Below, in pieces: positions 1 through 5,429 of a stretch of 5,613 nt of DNA (its first letter is position 1; the number at the start of each line of letters is the position of its first letter). Made by a program: the position numbers and the translations under genes. The DNA is from Clostridiales bacterium (lineage in GTDB: Bacteria > Bacillota > Clostridia > Oscillospirales > QAMX01): assembly GCA_012841675.1 (NCBI GenBank), contig DUUG01000346.1, forward strand, positions 1 through 5,613, read 5' to 3'. The notes beneath the pieces are model-generated. The model saw nothing but the letters and a program-made list of their open reading frames with translations. It did no database searches and had not been told where the DNA came from.

Positions 1-303
1 ATTTACTGCGCGATTATAAAAACCGAGCGCTATACGAACGAAGACATAAGCCAAACTCTCGAGCTTGTGGCTTCGTATCTCCGTGACGCAGTTATGTTAA
101 AAAGCGGCGGAGAGGGGTTTGTTTTTCCCCCATATAAAGAGCTTGCGCAAAAGCTTGCGGCGAGATTTTCCGTTCCCCGGCTGATGGCGCTTTACGATGC
201 GGCCATGTATGCCTACGAGCAAAGCAAACTCTTTATGCCCGGCGGCAATTTACCGGCGGCTGCCGCTGCGGCTTTCTATACAGCATGCCGCCGTACTTTA
301 TAG
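1..303 (+). CDS. holB: DNA polymerase III delta' subunit, C-terminal part (5' end outside window)
   Basis: The reading frame is open from the first base to the TAG at 301-303, giving about 100 residues with no start in view, so this is the 3' end of a longer gene. Delta' is a structural AAA+-fold subunit of the clamp loader that places the beta sliding clamp on DNA. The ATPase part of the family would lie upstream and is not seen. The visible part is helical and contains the stretch YLRDAVMLKSGG, which resembles the 'WLRDLLLLKSG' signature of the delta' C-terminal collar domain. It is followed by helices rich in Ala and Leu. Context supports the call: in Firmicutes holB is typically directly upstream of ricT/yaaT, and here the stop codon lies only 18 bases before the ricT start. 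The alternative is an unrelated helical protein, which the context makes less likely. An apparent start at 67 (GTG) is internal to this frame and is not the real start. Confidence 0.72.
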   Translation: MYCAIIKTERYTNEDISQTLELVASYLRDAVMLKSGGEGFVFPPYKELAQKLAARFSVPRLMALYDAAMYAYEQSKLFMPGGNLPAAAAAAFYTACRRTL

Positions 304-307
304 ATGC

Positions 308-313
308 AGGAGG
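308..313 (+). promoter_or_regulatory. Ribosome binding site that fixes the ricT start at TTG 322
   Basis: AGGAGG is a perfect Shine-Dalgarno core. It lies 8 bases before TTG 322, which is ideal spacing. It sits downstream of the in-frame ATG at 304, so it cannot serve that ATG, and no Shine-Dalgarno sequence precedes 304 inside the end of holB. The site begins 5 bases after the holB stop, so ribosomes finishing holB could feed ricT directly. Confidence 0.85.
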
Positions 314-321
314 ACCCTGTT

Positions 322-1182
322 TTGACCGAGATAATTGGTGTCCGTTTCAAAGAAAACGGCAAGATATATTATTTTGACCCCGACGGGATGATCGTTTCCC
401 TGGGGCAACAAGTGATTGTAGAAACTTCCCGGGGGCTGGAGCTTGGCGAAGTGGCGGTGGAAAACCGCCAGGCAAACGAATCTGAACTGGTGGCGCCCTT
501 GAGAAAGGTCGTTCGCCTGGCCACACCGGAGGATATTGCCACGGCGGAGGAAAACCGCCGCAAGGAAAAAGAGGCCTTTGCCATCTGCCAGAAGAGCATT
601 GCCCACCTCAAATTGGGAATGCATCTGGTGGATGTGGAATATGCCTTTGACGGAAGCAAAATCTTGTTCTATTTCACCGCCGACGGTCGCATTGACTTCC
701 GCGAGCTGGTGAAAGATTTGGCGTCTATTTTCCGCACAAGAATCGAGCTTCGCCAAATTGGTGTCCGGGACGAGGCAAAAATGCTGGGCGGCGTGGGAAT
801 TTGCGGCCGGACGTTCTGCTGTTCTACGTTTTTAAACGAATTCCACCCCGTTTCCATCAAAATGGCCAAGGAGCAGTCTTTGTCTCTAAATCCCACAAAG
901 ATTTCCGGCGCCTGCGGCCGTTTGATGTGCTGCTTGAAATATGAGCAGGCCGCTTACGAGGAGCTTTCGCGCACGGTTCCCTCTGTGGATGCCATTGTGG
1001 AAACGCCGGACGGGCGCGGTGTGGTAACGGAGGTCATGCTCCTAAAGCAGCTTGTCAAGGTTCGGCTGGATCAAAAACCGGAGGCCGCTCCCGCCACCTA
1101 CAGCGCTTCTGACTGTCGATTGCTCCTCACTCCAAGAGGCAAGGCACAGGTAAAAGAAACGCTGGACGAAGTAGATGAATAA
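322..1182 (+). CDS. ricT: PSP1-domain protein RicT (YaaT), subunit of the RNase Y specificity complex
   Basis: The product is 286 residues from TTG 322, near the usual 270-290 for the family. In Bacillus, RicT joins RicA (YmcA) and RicF (YlbF) in a complex that binds [4Fe-4S] clusters and steers RNase Y cleavage of mRNAs. It affects sporulation, competence and biofilm formation. The N-terminus (MTEIIGVRFKENGKIYYFDP) closely resembles the start of Bacillus YaaT. A PSP1 C-terminal-type domain covers about residues 61-150. Two cysteine clusters follow: GICGRTFCC (C161, C166, C167) and GACGRLMCC (C198, C203, C204). With the TTG start, the cysteine numbering coincides with what I recall for the Bacillus protein, which supports that start over ATG 304. 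The acidic C-terminal tail is unremarkable. The gene is probably co-transcribed with holB and is followed by a terminator. Family assignment is very firm. The role in RNase Y targeting is carried over from Bacillus. Confidence 0.95.
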   Translation: MTEIIGVRFKENGKIYYFDPDGMIVSLGQQVIVETSRGLELGEVAVENRQANESELVAPLRKVVRLATPEDIATAEENRRKEKEAFAICQKSIAHLKLGMHLVDVEYAFDGSKILFYFTADGRIDFRELVKDLASIFRTRIELRQIGVRDEAKMLGGVGICGRTFCCSTFLNEFHPVSIKMAKEQSLSLNPTKISGACGRLMCCLKYEQAAYEELSRTVPSVDAIVETPDGRGVVTEVMLLKQLVKVRLDQKPEAAPATYSASDCRLLLTPRGKAQVKETLDEVDE

Positions 1183-1188
1183 GCAAGG

Positions 1189-1224
1189 CGGCCACCCCGT
1201 TTTAAACGGGGTTGGTCGTTTTTT
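1189..1224 (+). terminator. Rho-independent terminator after ricT
   Basis: The left arm at 1189-1202 (CGGCCACCCCGTTT) pairs with the right arm at 1204-1218 (AAACGGGGTTGGTCG), with one bulged base and one G-U pair in RNA. Six T residues at 1219-1224 follow at once. It begins 7 bases after the ricT stop. The T-run ends 2 bases before the ymdB ribosome binding site, which leaves no space for a promoter downstream. It therefore either ends the holB-ricT transcript or acts as a partial terminator inside a longer operon. Confidence 0.88.
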
Positions 1225-1226
1225 AT

Positions 1227-1234
1227 GGAAGGAG
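1227..1234 (+). promoter_or_regulatory. Ribosome binding site that fixes the ymdB-family start at TTG 1243
   Basis: GGAAGGAG lies 8 bases before TTG 1243. The in-frame ATG at 1225 overlaps the end of the terminator T-run and has no upstream Shine-Dalgarno sequence, and the GTG at 1234 lies within the site itself. The start at 1243 is therefore the best supported. The TTG sits in the loop of a possible small hairpin, TCCGC-GTTG-GCGGA (1237-1250). Confidence 0.82.
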
Positions 1235-1242
1235 TGTCCGCG

Positions 1243-2043
1243 TTGGCGGAAGAAAAAACCATTTCGGTCCTTTGTATAGGCGATGTATGCGGTTCTGCCG
1301 GTGTTTCCATTGTAGAACAGCGTCTGCGGCCTTTGAAAAGGGCAAAAAACGTGGATTTTACCATTGTGAACGGCGAAAACGCCGCCCTTTTCGGCATCAA
1401 CCCCGACCAAGCCGAAGCCCTTTTTTCCGCCGGCGTAGATGTTATCACTTTGGGAAATCACGCCTTTGGCCGCCGGGAAAACGCCTCCTTCCTAGACGAA
1501 AACAGCTATATCCTGCGCCCGGCCAACCTTTCTTCTTCCTTGCCCGGGCAAGGCGCGAAGATTTTCTCCATCGACAAGGGCGGCCGCGTTTTCCGCTTGG
1601 GGGTTGCCGTTTTGTTAGGCCGTGTCCATATGGACCTCATGGCCGAAAATCCCTTTACCTGTGCGGATCGGCTGCTTGCCCGGTGGGAGGGGCAGACAGA
1701 CGGTGTGATTTTTGAAATCCATGCGGAAGCGACCAGCGAAAAAACCGCCTTTGCATGGCATTTGTCCGGGCGGGCTTCCGCCGTTTTCGGAACGCATACC
1801 CATGTGCAGACCAATGATGCCCGACTCATCGGCTCCACAGGATATATTACCGATGCCGGCATGACCGGGCCCATAGACTCGGTTATCGGCGTGAAACCTG
1901 AAACCTCCGTAGAAGGTTTTTTGACGGACGGAGTCAACCGCCGCTATCAAACAGCGTCGGGAGACGGCCCTCTTTGCGGCGTATTGTTCACTTTGAACAA
2001 TAACGGCCGATGTTTAAGCGCAGAAACCGTCTGCCAATGGTAA
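1243..2043 (+). CDS. ymdB: YmdB/TIGR00282-family metallophosphoesterase
   Basis: The product is 266 residues from TTG 1243, close to the 264 of Bacillus YmdB. YmdB-type enzymes are cytoplasmic di-metal phosphodiesterases. The Bacillus protein hydrolyses 2',3'-cyclic nucleotides and is needed for biofilm formation and for the switch between motile and sessile states. All expected metal ligands are present: D14 in IGDVCG, E45 and N46 in NGENAA, N72 and H73 in LGNHAF, H160 in HAEATSEK, and H185 and H187 in GTHTHVQT. These keep the Bacillus order with constant offsets between blocks. Other family blocks are RPANL, GRASAVFG and YITDAGMTGP. No signal peptide or membrane segment is seen. One difference is Phe for the Trp I recall after GNH-T in Bacillus. 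In Bacillus ymdB lies beside rny (RNase Y), whereas here it lies beside ricT. There is no room for a promoter between the ricT terminator and this gene. Catalysis is a firm prediction; the physiological substrate is inferred. Confidence 0.93.
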   Translation: MAEEKTISVLCIGDVCGSAGVSIVEQRLRPLKRAKNVDFTIVNGENAALFGINPDQAEALFSAGVDVITLGNHAFGRRENASFLDENSYILRPANLSSSLPGQGAKIFSIDKGGRVFRLGVAVLLGRVHMDLMAENPFTCADRLLARWEGQTDGVIFEIHAEATSEKTAFAWHLSGRASAVFGTHTHVQTNDARLIGSTGYITDAGMTGPIDSVIGVKPETSVEGFLTDGVNRRYQTASGDGPLCGVLFTLNNNGRCLSAETVCQW

Positions 2044-2053
2044 AATAAAGAAA

Positions 2054-2067
2054 CTAAAACGCTTGAA
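2054..2067 (+). promoter_or_regulatory. Possible degenerate cre/LacI-family operator overlapping the -35 box
   Basis: CTAAAACGCTTGAA matches the CcpA consensus TGWAARCGYTWNCW at 11 of 14 positions, including the AARCGYT core. It lacks the outer T and G on the left and the C on the right. It covers the first five bases of the -35 hexamer, where a bound repressor would block RNA polymerase. CcpA control, or control by another LacI-family protein, would suit a sugar operon. The match is imperfect and the region is AT-rich, so this is only a candidate. Confidence 0.28.
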
Positions 2068-2091
2068 TTTAAAATTTGAAAGGGTTATAAT
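2063..2091 (+). promoter_or_regulatory. Sigma-A promoter of the dehydrogenase-GH31 unit
   Basis: TTGAAT at 2063-2068 (4 of 6 to TTGACA) is separated by exactly 17 bases from TATAAT at 2086-2091 (6 of 6). The spacer is AT-rich. There is no extended -10 TG. Transcription should start near 2097-2100, leaving a leader of about 70 bases before GTG 2168. The leader holds only a weak hairpin (GCGG/CCGC, 2130-2142) and no riboswitch that I recognise. The promoter lies 20 bases after the ymdB stop. No terminator is visible between ymdB and this promoter. Confidence 0.75.
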
Positions 2092-2167
2092 GAGGAAGGT
2101 AAAGAGTCGATTACCAGTATAGATTCGGGGCGGGGAAACCGCAATTGATGCAAAAGGAGAGATCCAA

Positions 2168-3220
2168 GTGGTACACAAACTAGGGATTATCGGATATGGT
2201 GGCATGGGAGAATGGCACCATAAGAACGTCCGCGACAGAGTTGACGGGCTCGAGGTTGTCGCAGCATTTGACGTTCGTCCCGAACGGCTTGAGTTGGCAA
2301 AGGAAAACGGTCTGCGGGCGCATACGTCGCTTGAGGAAATCCTGGCCGACAAAGAAGTTACGATGATAACTATTGCAACACCCAACAACTTCCACAAGGA
2401 TTTGGCCATTTCGGCAATGCGTGCTGGAAAACATGTGGTCTGCGAAAAGCCGGTTACCATGGATGCGGCCGAGCTTGAGGAGATTATTGCCGTTAAAAAA
2501 GAGACGGGCTTAACCTTTGCCGTTCACCAGAACCGCCGTTGGGACAAGGATTTCCGCATTGTCAAGGCCGCTCTGGAACAGAATCTGATTGGCAAGCCCT
2601 TCTACATTGAATCCCGTGTACAGGGCTCCGGCGGCGTATTGCACGGCTGGCGCGGCGCGAAGGTCAACGGCGGCGGCATGCTGTACGACTGGGGCATCCA
2701 TCTGATTGACCAGCTTATGTGGCTCATTGATTCTCCCGTTGTGGAATTGATGGCCGACCTGAAATACGTGCATCACACTGAGTGCGATGACAACTTCAAG
2801 CTGTATATGACCTTTGGAAACGGTCTGACGGCCCATGTGCAGGTGGATACATACTGCTTCATCCCCCTGCCCCGCTGGCAGGTGCATGGCGACGAAGCCA
2901 CTCTCGTAGTGAAAGACTGGGCTTGCAACGGCAAAATCGTCCGCGCCAAGGACGACGGCACGGTTTGGGAAGAAAGCATTGTCTACACCGAAGCCGGTCC
3001 CACCAGAACCATGGCCCCTCGCCGCAAGGAAACCATCCAAGAGGATCCCCTGCCCACAGTGCAGACCGACTGGTCCGACTACTACAAGAATATTCTGGAT
3101 GTTATCAATAACGGCGCCGAACTGATTGTCAAACCCGAGCAGTCGCTGCGCGTTATGAAAGTCATCGACGCGGCATTCGAATCCGCAAGACTTGGCAAAT
3201 CCGTTTCCGGTCCTTTCTAA
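2168..3220 (+). CDS. Gfo/Idh/MocA-family NAD(P)-dependent oxidoreductase, IolW/YdgJ-like
   Basis: The product is 350 residues, typical for the family. The GTG start at 2168 is preceded by AAGGAGA (2154-2160) at 7-base spacing. The enzyme should oxidise or reduce a hydroxyl/keto group of a sugar, inositol or sugar derivative in the cytoplasm. The N-terminal Rossmann domain has the dinucleotide-binding loop GIIGYGGMG (residues 6-14). D35 ends the second strand (AAFDVRPER), an acidic residue that usually favours NAD over NADP. The EKP motif gives catalytic K94. HQNRRWD (120-126) and the close of the protein (SLRVMKVIDAAFESARLG) resemble Bacillus IolW and E. coli YdgJ, which act on scyllo-inositol. 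The active-site helix YDWGIHLID carries D174 and H178, the usual partners of the lysine. No signal peptide is seen, so this is not a secreted GH109-type enzyme. It is the first gene after the promoter and lies 81 bases upstream of a GH31 gene, which suggests carbohydrate use. The substrate cannot be stated. Confidence 0.92.
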   Translation: MVHKLGIIGYGGMGEWHHKNVRDRVDGLEVVAAFDVRPERLELAKENGLRAHTSLEEILADKEVTMITIATPNNFHKDLAISAMRAGKHVVCEKPVTMDAAELEEIIAVKKETGLTFAVHQNRRWDKDFRIVKAALEQNLIGKPFYIESRVQGSGGVLHGWRGAKVNGGGMLYDWGIHLIDQLMWLIDSPVVELMADLKYVHHTECDDNFKLYMTFGNGLTAHVQVDTYCFIPLPRWQVHGDEATLVVKDWACNGKIVRAKDDGTVWEESIVYTEAGPTRTMAPRRKETIQEDPLPTVQTDWSDYYKNILDVINNGAELIVKPEQSLRVMKVIDAAFESARLGKSVSGPF

Positions 3221-3227
3221 AGAAACT

Positions 3228-3260
3228 AACGGGCATAACCACGGGGTTATGCCCGTTTTT
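3228..3260 (+). terminator. Rho-independent terminator between the dehydrogenase and GH31 genes
   Basis: A perfect 13-bp stem pairs 3228-3240 (AACGGGCATAACC) with 3245-3257 (GGTTATGCCCGTT) across a 4-base loop, ACGG. The T-run at 3256-3260 completes it. It begins 7 bases after the stop codon. Only 41 bases separate it from the GH31 start, and I see no -10/-35 pair there, so GH31 mRNA probably comes from read-through. Confidence 0.9.
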
Positions 3261-3301
3261 GTAAGTAGAAGCAAATCACCGTCAAACGGAGGAGGAGACC
3301 C

Positions 3302-5338
3302 ATGGAAAAACAACGCGTTGCAAGCGTGTTTCCAAGACCGAATGCACTGGATTTCACGCTTGCGTCGGAAAACGGCACCAATGGACGATTTCGCCTTCTT
3401 TGCAGCGGCGAAAAAGCGTTTCGGCTTCTTTCCGTTCCTCTGAAAAACGGAAAACCGGCTACCATCGCCCCCGGCGCGGCGCAAATTTTGGCCACCGATT
3501 TGGGCGAGACACCAGATAACACGGCTTTACCTCTTTGCTTTCTGACCGGCGACAACTGCATCGAAATTTCCGGCGGAAACGGAAAAGTTGTGCTTTCGTT
3601 GAAGCCCTTCTCCCTTACTTTCCAAAAGGAAGACGGAAAAACGGCCGCCCTGCTGGATACTCTGATGGAAACCCCCGAAGGCATACGCATCGAAGGAGTT
3701 TTAACCCCGAAGGAAAGGCTATACGGCACCGGCGAACGGTTTAACCGTGTGAACCAGCGGGGTAAATTGGTGGATATCATGTCCATCGACAAATGGTGCA
3801 AAACGGAAGGAAACAGCTATGCCCCCGTGCCGCTTGTGTTAAGCACGGAGGGGTATGGCTTGTTTTATAATAAATTCGAACGTTCTCTTTTAGATTTAGG
3901 GCATACAGAGCCCGACCGGTGGAAAATTACGGCGGCCGTGGGCGTGGATTTATATGTGTTCGTCAACAGCCATCCGAAAGACACGCTCAACGCATATTCG
4001 AAGTTAACGGGCTTTTCCCCCATGCCTTTTTCGTGGCAGCTTGGCATATTCGTTTCTCGTCACGGCAGAACGAAAGAGCTGGCAACCCTTGCCGGCGTGG
4101 AAGCCATGATCGAAGATATGGAACGTCACCGGCTTCCTTGGGACGCGGTTGTCATTGAAGGGTGGCCCGTGTATGACCCGGCCTCTCACGACGATTTGAA
4201 AACCCTCGTCAAAAAGCTGCATGCTATGGATAAGCGCGTTTTGGTGTGGGAAGGCTGCGGCCGGTATTACGCCCGGGAGGAAGAAAAAGACCCCTTCGGC
4301 TATCGCAAAGAATATTCCGTTTCCCACGCGGAAACCGGCGAAGTGCTTCTGCCTGAAACGGATTCCTATAACCCGGCGGACTCGCCCAATCCCCGTAAAG
4401 TGGCGTTTCTAGATATTACCAACCCCAAAGCAAGAGCATGGTGGTACGACGGCCTTTGGACGATGCTGACCCAAGAAATTGGCATTGACGGGGCGAAAAT
4501 TGATTTTTGCGAGCAATTTCCTGAACACATTCCTCTAAACTTTTACGACGGCCGTTCAGAAAGCGGCGCTCACCATTGGTATCCGGTGGTTTACAACACC
4601 TTGGCGTATCGAACGTTTACCAAAAACGGCAAAGACGGCGGCTGTTTTTCCCGGGGCGGCGGCATCGGAACCCAGCGGTATCCGTTCATGTGGCTGGGAG
4701 ACCAACGGCGGGAGTGGCGCTTTTTGCCGGCCATTTTAACGGGGCTTTTAAGCTGTTCTTTGTCGGGAATTCCCTTTGTCACCCACGACCTTTCCGCTTA
4801 CCGCCCAGCCGAAGACGAAAGCGCAAACCCGGAAAGCAAAGTTTTCATCCGCGGCGCGCAAATGGGTGCCTTTACATTGAATATGCAAACCCACGGCACG
4901 GTAACAAGGCCTTACGATTTTGCGCCGGAAATTGTGGATATTTACCGGGTGTATTGCGAAATCCACCAGGCCTTGCGGCCCTATCTGCTGGAACAATGCG
5001 CCATTGCCTCCCAAACGGGCAACCCGGTTCTGCGCAACCTGTATTTCCACGACCCTGCCGACGAAGCTTTGTTTGACATTGAAGACCAATTCATGCTGGG
5101 GGAGGGGATTTTGGTGGCCCCCGTATTGCAGGATACGGAAAAGCGGGATGTGTATTTGCCCAAGGGAACGTGGCGTTGCCTGTTCTCGGGAAAAACCTAC
5201 GCCGGCGGTCAGCGGCTTGAGAATTTTGCCGCGCCGTTTGCCCGGATTCCCGTGTTTGTCTTGGAAGGAACAGAATCCAAAACCCTGCCCGGCGTGATAG
5301 CAGAAGTAGAAAAAATCATCCAAGCAAGCGGCATGTAA
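3302..5338 (+). CDS. Glycoside hydrolase family 31 alpha-glycosidase, cytoplasmic
   Basis: The product is 678 residues. ATG 3302 follows a repeated Shine-Dalgarno, GGAGGAGGAG (3288-3297). GH31 enzymes are retaining alpha-glycosidases (alpha-glucosidase, alpha-xylosidase and relatives). In order: an N-terminal beta-sandwich with the hallmark LYGTGERF (140-147); a (beta/alpha)8 barrel with VVIEGW ending at W288; GAKIDFCEQF with the predicted nucleophile D401; SRGGGIGTQRYPFMWLGDQ with R451 and the predicted acid/base D467; GIPFVTHDLSAY with D496; NMQTHG with H531; and a C-terminal beta domain with DQFMLGEGILVAPV from D595 and IPVFVLEGT. The distal C-terminal domain of larger members is absent or very short. 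No signal peptide is seen, so the enzyme should act on imported oligosaccharides or glycosides. Some motifs depart from common versions: SAY replaces GGF after the D, and Q529 stands where R of R-x-H is common. I do not see the R-x-x-W feature of sulfoquinovosidases. It is downstream of the dehydrogenase, probably in the same transcript. The family is certain; the substrate is unknown. Confidence 0.94.
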   Translation: MEKQRVASVFPRPNALDFTLASENGTNGRFRLLCSGEKAFRLLSVPLKNGKPATIAPGAAQILATDLGETPDNTALPLCFLTGDNCIEISGGNGKVVLSLKPFSLTFQKEDGKTAALLDTLMETPEGIRIEGVLTPKERLYGTGERFNRVNQRGKLVDIMSIDKWCKTEGNSYAPVPLVLSTEGYGLFYNKFERSLLDLGHTEPDRWKITAAVGVDLYVFVNSHPKDTLNAYSKLTGFSPMPFSWQLGIFVSRHGRTKELATLAGVEAMIEDMERHRLPWDAVVIEGWPVYDPASHDDLKTLVKKLHAMDKRVLVWEGCGRYYAREEEKDPFGYRKEYSVSHAETGEVLLPETDSYNPADSPNPRKVAFLDITNPKARAWWYDGLWTMLTQEIGIDGAKIDFCEQFPEHIPLNFYDGRSESGAHHWYPVVYNTLAYRTFTKNGKDGGCFSRGGGIGTQRYPFMWLGDQRREWRFLPAILTGLLSCSLSGIPFVTHDLSAYRPAEDESANPESKVFIRGAQMGAFTLNMQTHGTVTRPYDFAPEIVDIYRVYCEIHQALRPYLLEQCAIASQTGNPVLRNLYFHDPADEALFDIEDQFMLGEGILVAPVLQDTEKRDVYLPKGTWRCLFSGKTYAGGQRLENFAAPFARIPVFVLEGTESKTLPGVIAEVEKIIQASGM

Positions 5339-5354
5339 GGGTTTTACCTATGAA

Positions 5355-5386
5355 AATACCCACCGAAAATATTTTCGGTGGGTATT
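5355..5386. terminator. Perfect palindrome, probably a bidirectional terminator
   Basis: The 16-base arm AATACCCACCGAAAAT (5355-5370) is followed directly by its exact reverse complement (5371-5386). As RNA it folds into a strong ACCCACCG/CGGTGGGT stem with an A/U-rich top. On the plus strand the tail is GTTTGTT. On the minus strand the stem ends in TATT and continues TTC, giving four U residues. It lies 16 bases after the GH31 stop and 44 bases beyond the stop of the minus-strand gene, so it suits two convergent genes. The T-tracts are modest. Confidence 0.8.
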
Positions 5387-5429
5387 GTTTGTTAGCGCAT
5401 GGGAGGCCCTTTTCCCTTTCGCGCATGGC

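Noticed and set aside
298..756. Minus-strand frames opposite ricT (298-756, 369-659, 669-896)
   Set aside because: They are antisense to a well-conserved gene, overlap each other, and lack family motifs.
1212..1715. Plus-strand frame of 167 codons overlapping ymdB in another frame
   Set aside because: It is very rich in Arg and Cys, starts within the terminator stem, and competes with a complete YmdB-family protein.
2098..2167. Possible riboswitch or structured leader before the dehydrogenase
   Set aside because: The leader is only about 70 bases, with one 4-bp hairpin and no recognised riboswitch core or terminator/antiterminator pair.
2046..3229. Exact 12-base repeat TAAAGAAACTAA at 2046-2057 and 3218-3229, just after (2046) or beginning at (3218) the stop codons of ymdB and the dehydrogenase
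   Set aside because: About one exact 12-base repeat is expected by chance in a window this size, and these copies are AT-rich. They do not resemble attachment sites or insertion-sequence ends.
2510..3484. Long minus-strand open frame (324 codons) opposite the dehydrogenase and the start of GH31
   Set aside because: It lies antisense to a strongly supported gene, spans a terminator, starts inside the GH31 gene and shows no recognisable domain. It is a by-product of codon composition on the other strand.
3247..3801. Minus-strand open frame opposite the GH31 N-terminus
   Set aside because: It overlaps the terminator and the GH31 hallmark region antisense, and has no domain or suitable ribosome binding site. 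It is treated as a shadow.
4748..5323. Minus-strand open frame of 191 codons opposite the GH31 C-terminus
   Set aside because: It is fully antisense to conserved GH31 motifs, and its translation shows no family features.
3302..5338. GH31 as a sulfoquinovosidase, based on the WLGDQ motif
   Set aside because: The GDQ match alone is weak. The R-x-x-W sulfonate-binding feature of YihQ-type enzymes is not seen in the matching barrel region.
5395..5428. Direct repeat GCGCATGG at 5395-5402 and 5421-5428
   Set aside because: Only 8 bases are shared, with no flanking structure, so it is likely chance.
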